A stretch of 64,000 bases of DNA from Misgurnus anguillicaudatus (taxonomy: Eukaryota; Chordata; Actinopteri; Cypriniformes; Cobitidae). Of this stretch, positions 58,646 to 64,000 are shown one piece after another. The stretch covers positions 12,240,001-12,304,000 of the forward strand of contig NC_073346.2 of assembly GCF_027580225.2 (NCBI RefSeq), given 5' to 3'. Numbering within the stretch: the stretch's first letter is position 1; every line of letters begins with the position of its first letter. The position numbers were made by a program, and so were the translations under genes. Under the pieces are notes generated by a model. That model worked only from the letters and a program-made list of their open reading frames with translations, was not told the DNA's origin and did no database searches.

Positions 58646-59938
58646 GTACTGAAAAACATAATAAATTGCTATTAATACTTTATAAACTGCACATGTAATA
58701 AAAAATGTTTTTGTGTTGACTGATTATGCAAGAGTATATTTTCATCCATAGTTCTCTGAAAAAGAAAGAGAGAAACAAAATCTTAGTATATTTAAAACAA
58801 ATCTTAACAGGCAACGTAGGTCATTGTGAGAATTACATTTTCATGAAATCTCGCCTGTAGGGCGCTGTTTCTATTTACATCCTATCTCCAAACCTAACCC
58901 TAAACCCAACATTTTGCTGATTTAGGCTGTAGCTTTATCCTATCTAGTCAGAACTGCTATTTTTCATGCTAATCCTTCCCAAACCTAATTCTAGAAGGCT
59001 TGGCAGTGGCTGTATTCCTTCTAGCCAGAACCAGACTCGAGTACCTGCCCCTTTTCTTCCTTGAGAGAAAGTGCCTTTTTATGGGGGGGGGGGCTATTTT
59101 TTCAATATATTAAAATATATATTCCTGTATGCACAAAGCTTCCCTTTAAAATAAATATATTGCATATAAATAGGATTATCAAAATAACTAAACCACATCA
59201 CGACTGAACTTCCCGAGTTAATGACTTGCATCAAGAGTCTTTACCCTGAAGTGTTTAAATATGCAAATTCCTTTAGAAGAAATCTACAAATGCAAACATA
59301 TGGAGTGTAGTGGGCTTAAAACAAACACCATATAAGGGTGTATTTTGTACATTTTCTCTTTTTATGAGAGTAAAAAAGACAAAAAAGCTAAATATATATA
59401 ACGATAACTTAAAACTGACCACTGCATGAAACTGTGTTCTGCATTCTCCGCATCTAGTGTGAACGCACTATTTAAATAACTTCATCATTTTGCAAGTTAA
59501 TGCTAAGAAGACAATGGTCTCTGCGTGAACTGATTAATTTGTTGAACAATTGCATGTAAATTTTGTTTCATATTTACAAACTTCTCTCATTTTGAATGTC
59601 TTTGTCTCGACATGACTCTCTAAGCAGGAGCACATGAATCAAAATCTGTCAGTAAATGTTAAACACCCTCTTGAGTTTCATAATAGTGCACAAGAATCTG
59701 GCTAAAAAGGGAAGTTTTAGCTTGACAATGAAAAATGTGTAGTTCTCGAGTGATCAGTTCACTTGTTGAAAACGAAGAAAACATACTACTGGAAAGTTGA
59801 CTGGGTCAAACAGTTCGTTCGACCGATCAGTGAATGCTAAAGTATTCTGTAATGACAGGTTAGGCAAAGTTTGATCCAAATGCAATTTTATTAAAAAAAG
59901 TCAACTTTTACAGACATAAGTCGAAATACAGACACATA
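58646..59938. other. 5' flank of copy 2 and boundary of unit 3
   Basis: No gene. A G-run lies near 59082. 59568-59740 is collinear with 53080-53260. 59852-59938 is the terminal piece of the 47526-47925 LTR ('tgacaggttaggcaaagttt'). Confidence 0.55.
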
Positions 59939-60555
59939 CAGTATATCACAAAAGTGAGTACACCCCTCATGTTTCTGCAACCATTTTAATATATCTTCTT
60001 ACACTGTTGCAGTCTGACAATCTGACCTTCCGCTTCTACAACCTGTAAAGCAATGTTGGCTGCACTCATGCATCTCTTTTCGAAGCCACTTTTTGCACCT
60101 GACGCACAGCATGAGGACTTAACTTCTTTGATCAACCCGTTGTGTATCCTGTTCTGAGAGGAAACAGTCTTGAAAAACCTCTGTAAGACTCTGGCCACTG
60201 TAACTCAGTTTAAAAATCTTCTTAAAGCCTATAGGCCAGGCCATCTTTGTGGAGAGCTACAATTGTAATACTGAAATCCTCAGAGTTGTTTGCCATGAGG
60301 TGCATGTTCAACATCAAGTGGTCAGTATGAGAGAACTGTACTCCAAGCACCAAATTTGAACTGCTCTAATACAAGATACACTTTGTATGGTCCTATCAGG
60401 CAGGCAAAAACATAAAGAAGACAAATAAGACATGTGGCTTTGCATTGTTAAACAATATACGTCTATTATCAATTAAGGTGTATTCACTTATTTTGACAAT
60501 AATGGTTGTATGTTAAGTTATTTTCAGAGGACAGTACATTTATAACTGATTGATA
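59939..60555 (-). pseudogene. Tc1-type transposon remnant
   Basis: Starts in a TA-flanked end reading 'cacaaaagtgagtacacccc', a known fish Tc1 terminus. Another internal end motif lies near 60480-60540 ('attttgacaataatgg'). On the minus strand a 70-aa piece (MARVLQRFFKTVSSQNRIHN, then KRCMSAANIALQV) matches the end of the Tc1 paired-like domain. The catalytic DDE part is deleted. It is inserted beside the LTR fragment in unit 3. Confidence 0.7.
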
Positions 60556-60964
60556 TTTTGGGTTTTTAGACAAATAATTTTATCTGCTGGATGCACTAAC
60601 AAGTGGACTAAAGATCAGTAGACTTACTGATGCACATCAGTCTCGTAACCTGAGGATGCAGTCAATCAAATCACAAAATATAGATGATAAATGCATGATT
60701 CATGAATAACAGCATAACAGTTTTGCACAAAGCGACAGGTCAAATCCTGCTTTATATCCTTACAGCCAAACATACTGTAGCTTTTACATTCATAATGCTG
60801 ACAAAACACATATATGTAGAAATTTTTATGGTTTTGTAGATAAACTTACAGTTTAAAATACATTCAATTAAAAAGAGGAACTTAAGATTGAAGAAACAAA
60901 GAGTTGCTCAAAATGATACTCTGGAAGAATAAACGCTATAATTTCATACTGAATCAGTAACGCA
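60556..60964 (-). repeat. Triplicated 3' flank, unit 3
   Basis: 60556-60710 matches 53735-53890. 60716-60960 matches the receptor 3' flank of the other units. No gene. Confidence 0.7.
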
Positions 60965-62495
60965 CTACATATGTGTACTTGAATATTCAGTTGATCTTGA
61001 GAAGGTCGAGGCTCTGCGTTCAGATAACTGTTGTGAGAAAGATGAGCATCGTCTGAAGCACAGAGGAAACTGCTCCTTTACCACCTTTATGACTTCTCTT
61101 CTGAATTTCTCTCCAACAAAGCCGTAGATGATGGGATTGAGGCAACAGTGACTGTAGGCGATAGTCTCCACCCATTGCATGGTCAGACTCAAACTATTAT
61201 CCCACTCACAAGTATCCAGGTAGCCTTTTGTCTGCATGAAGAGAAGTAATAGGGTAATGTTGTATGGTGTCCAAAAGAGGAAATAAACAGCCACCACAGC
61301 CAGAATGAGTCTGATGATTTTGTGTCGTTTCTGTGATTTGAGGTTTATCAGAGTTGGGATGATCCGTGCGTAACAATAAACCATTATAATCAGAGGGAGA
61401 AACAGGCTCAAGACGTTTACCTTAAAGTAAATAAAAGTCTTCATGGCATCACTTGAAGTGTTTGATCTGCAATATGTTGAATTATTCATCTCTTTGGACT
61501 CATGGACAATTATTATATTTGGAAGAGATGCAAACAGGCTGAGGATCCACACGAACGAAGCCAAAACCAAACCTGTTTGAGCAGAGCGGTTCCTGGAAAA
61601 GATACTGTGGGGATGGACGATGATGAGATAGCGATCCACTGTCATAAGCACCATGAAGAAGATACTGCCGTAGAGACCCATCGTGTAAAGGCCCGTTACG
61701 GTATGACACATGAATTTACCAAAGATCCAGTCAGCCATTGCCGAATGAGCCCAGAAGGGAAGTGACACGAGAAAGAACAGGTCAGAGATGGCGAGGTTTA
61801 AGAGGCACACGTCTGTCATATTGGATTTGCGACGGTATCTGATGAGGACCCACACTACCAGGCCGTTCCCGATGAAGCCAATGATGAAGACTATGCTGTA
61901 CAGGGTGGGAAGAAAAACTTCACTGAATGCCTCTGTGTTGCGGTTGTTGCATGGCTGTGCAACATCACCATCTTTGTCATTTTCATAGTATTCACCATAG
62001 TCTGAAAAATGGGGAAGGATTGAAAATACATAAAATTAAACTAGATAGATTTATACAGTTGTTTGTTATGCATACAATCTTATTGCTCTTCCGTTTCAAA
62101 AGTAGTCAAAAAGAAGTCACACCACAAAGAGGAACATGCAGCTGATTCAAAATCCTTTAATGACATCTAGTGGTTACAGTAGGTACAAACCCTCTTCAAC
62201 ATCATATATTTGTTAGAAACTCACGTGTTTGTGCTCATTGGTTAAATTTGTGGTTACTTAAATCTACACTTTAAAAATAGTTGTTTCTACCTATAGTTAG
62301 GTCAAATATGGACAAACCTAACAGATGAGTTTTAGTTTTAACATTTAATGATTTGAATTGTTATAAATGTTGTGAAAAAAATGTACATGTTGTGCCCATT
62401 TTTAAAATATTAGTGTTATGAAATAAATTAGAAATTTTTAAGTATCATAAACTACAGATTTGTCACTTACCGGTTTGCAGTGGCTCCTCGGTCAT
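60965..62495 (-). CDS. CC-type chemokine receptor, tandem copy 3 (receptor 5)
   Basis: Predicted 353 aa: exon 1 62471-62495 (MTEEPLQT, donor G|GTAAGTG), exon 2 60965-62001 (acceptor 'atttttcag'), phase 1. It has seven membrane segments, DRYLIIVHP after TM3 and NPIIY in TM7. The N-tail, DYGEYYENDKDG, is acidic with likely sulfotyrosines. This is the only member of the triplet with both extra cysteines: QPCNN in the N-tail and DTCEW in ECL3, besides KFMCHT (ECL1) and STYCRS (ECL2). It thus keeps the ancestral two-disulfide pattern of CC receptors. Natural stop ATG TAG. Intron 469 bp. Ligand unknown; Gi-coupled leukocyte chemotaxis is the family expectation. Confidence 0.9.
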
Positions 62496-62554
62496 GTCTC
62501 CTGCTTATGAGAGTTGAATCTGTGAAATTTTTTTGAGTCTTGATGTCAAAGGAT

Positions 62555-62600
62555 TTGCAGAACACAGGAGGTGTTATTTCCTGTACCTCACAGAGGCGGT
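62555..62600 (-). promoter_or_regulatory. Conserved upstream block, copy 3
   Basis: Minus strand CAGGAAATAACACCTCC is kept, but a short insertion separates it from an altered GC-box-like part ('gaggcggtac' on the plus strand). Confidence 0.35.
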
Positions 62601-63456
62601 ACTTTATCATATTCAAAAACATAATGAACTGCTATTAATACTTCATAAGTGCTTTAAATGTAATATGTTTTAGCAGCCACTGGGGCAGTTCCCTTTAAAA
62701 AAGCATCAAACCAAACATTCTGTTAACAACACAAAGAAACCTGAATAAAAAAATCATTCTTAAATGTAATAATGATTACCTGCACACAGAGCAGTTAAAA
62801 GAAGAATGGTAAGTTAAGTTGGTCAATTTTATTCCAGACCTATTTAAATTGCACCTCATTAGAAAGCATCAAAAGCAAGATAAAGGATTAAGCTGGTATT
62901 TTACAGTTATCCTGACTGAATTTAACCCTTACTCAGTTGCATGAAGGCAGGCTAAATTAAGTTACTATGGAGATTTACATTTTGTAACTAGCCGCTCCAG
63001 ATCTCCAGGCTAAGATTAATCATATTAATTCTAGTGATTTATCTGCTAGTTCCACTGTCAATCCTACTAGAAAACAATGTATTTTAATTATCGTGCATTA
63101 AAATAGTAGATCAGTCATTTAAGTATGGGATTGTTATTTTAGTGTTATTATGAGGACTGCATTTGCTCTCAGGGGTGCAGTTGTTGAGATTATAAGAAAT
63201 GACTGATAAAGTTAAAACACAGTTTCAGTTAAGTACAAATTGAGCATTCATTCATGAATAATGTTTGACTGAGAGGTACCAATTCTCAGGGGATGTAAAA
63301 ATGTGTCAGTCTAGCACTGAAATCACTTGCGCACATATTTATCACCTTCACTGGCCACAGAAGATTCAACAACTTCAAAAAAAGATCTCACGCTAAAAAA
63401 AGAGTAGCACATAAAGCTCGTAATTATAGAGGAACCATTTTTAGTGCTAGCACCTA
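62601..63456. other. No gene seen
   Basis: AT-rich 5' flank of copy 3. A scrap of the 'ggggcagttcccttt' MITE family lies at 62676-62710. Nothing else is recognised. Confidence 0.4.
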
Positions 63457-64000
63457 CAGTCGTATGCAAAGGTTTGGGAACCCTTGACAATTTCCATTAT
63501 TTTTATTTATAAATATTGTGTATTTGAATCAGCAATTTAATTTTGATCTATCAAATAACTGAAGGACGCAGTAATATTTCAGTAGTGAAATGAGGTTTAT
63601 TGGATTAACAGAAAATGTGCAATATGCCTCAAAACTAAATTAGACAGGTAAATTTGGGCACCCTTGTCATTTTGTTGATTTGAATACCTGTAACTACTTA
63701 GCACTGATTAATTGGAACACACAATTGGTTTGGTGAGCTCATTACGCCTTGAACGTCATGTGCATCCAATCATGAGAAAAGGTATTTAAGGTGGCCAATT
63801 GCAAGCTTCTCCTCTGAAGAGTGGCATCATGGAGCTCTCAAAACAACTTTCAAATGACCTGAAAACAAAGATTGTTCAACATTATGGTTTACGGGAAGGC
63901 TACAAAAAGTTATTGCAAAGATATAAGCTGTCAGTGTCCACTGTAAGAAACATAGTGAGAAAATAAAACACCACAGGCACAATTCTTGTTAAGGCCAGAA
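63457..64000 (+). mobile_element. Second Tc1-type transposon, cut by window edge
   Basis: A TA at 63455-63456 is followed by CAGTCGTATGCAAAGGTTTG. An inner related repeat lies at about 63644-63673 ('aatttgggcacccttgtca'), so the left end has IR/DR form. It differs in sequence from the element at 32856. It continues past the window. Confidence 0.8.
63829..63966 (+). pseudogene. Tc1 transposase start, premature stop
   Basis: Opens MELSKQLSNDLKTKIV at 63829, the N-terminal paired-like domain of a fish Tc1 transposase (VSTVRNIVRK helix present). At codon 46 a TAA (63964-63966) stands where the family has tryptophan; the same frame then reads on like the family up to the window edge. Non-functional unless the stop is a sequencing error. 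Confidence 0.75.

Noticed and set aside
51092..61855. XCR1 assignment for the triplet
   Set aside because: XCR1 proteins typically have HRY in place of DRY after TM3; these have DRY and CC-type loops.

Overview
The window looks like teleost fish nuclear DNA, most likely a cyprinid or close relative. The evidence is vertebrate chemokine receptors with a tiny first exon, AT-rich intergenic DNA, long dinucleotide repeats, and a dense mix of fish-type transposons (Tc1, hAT, Harbinger-like, TTAA-flanked MITEs, BEL/Pao, gypsy-like LTRs). The species call is inference.

Five receptor genes, all on the minus strand, are the real cellular genes: 16634-18451, 38261-40483, 51092-52736, 56736-58540 and 60965-62495. 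Each has one large exon carrying all seven membrane segments. A 23-26 nt coding exon lies 0.5-1.2 kb upstream, which I predicted from splice signals and reading frame. The first two are CCR-type. The last three are close tandem paralogs made by duplication of a 5-6 kb unit; 3' flank, intron, exon 1, promoter-proximal block and more distal 5' flank all align between units. In two of these three, both cysteines of the usual N-terminus-to-ECL3 disulfide are gone together. In one, a MITE supplies the stop codon.

Region by region: 1-16.6 kb holds transposon relics (hAT/ZBED-like transposase, LINE, helicase fragment, solo LTR with microsatellites, nested Harbinger-like element) plus a block that recurs at 22.3-23.5 kb. 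16.6-18.5 kb is receptor 1. 18.6-27 kb holds nested MITEs, a SINE and an LTR relic. 27.1-32.4 kb is a BEL/Pao element with LTRs that look identical, a clean 5-bp target duplication and a broken, internally deleted polyprotein. 32.9-34.4 kb is a Tc1 element with an uninterrupted 347-aa DD34E transposase and IR/DR ends. 38.3-40.5 kb is receptor 2. 42-49 kb holds nested MITEs and small LTR elements. 49-62.6 kb is the receptor triplet. The window ends inside a second Tc1-like copy with an early stop.

I found no rRNA, intact tRNA or CRISPR array. No function beyond known families is claimed for any gene. The strongest candidate for something new is the coupled cysteine loss and transposon-driven remodelling of the receptor cluster.
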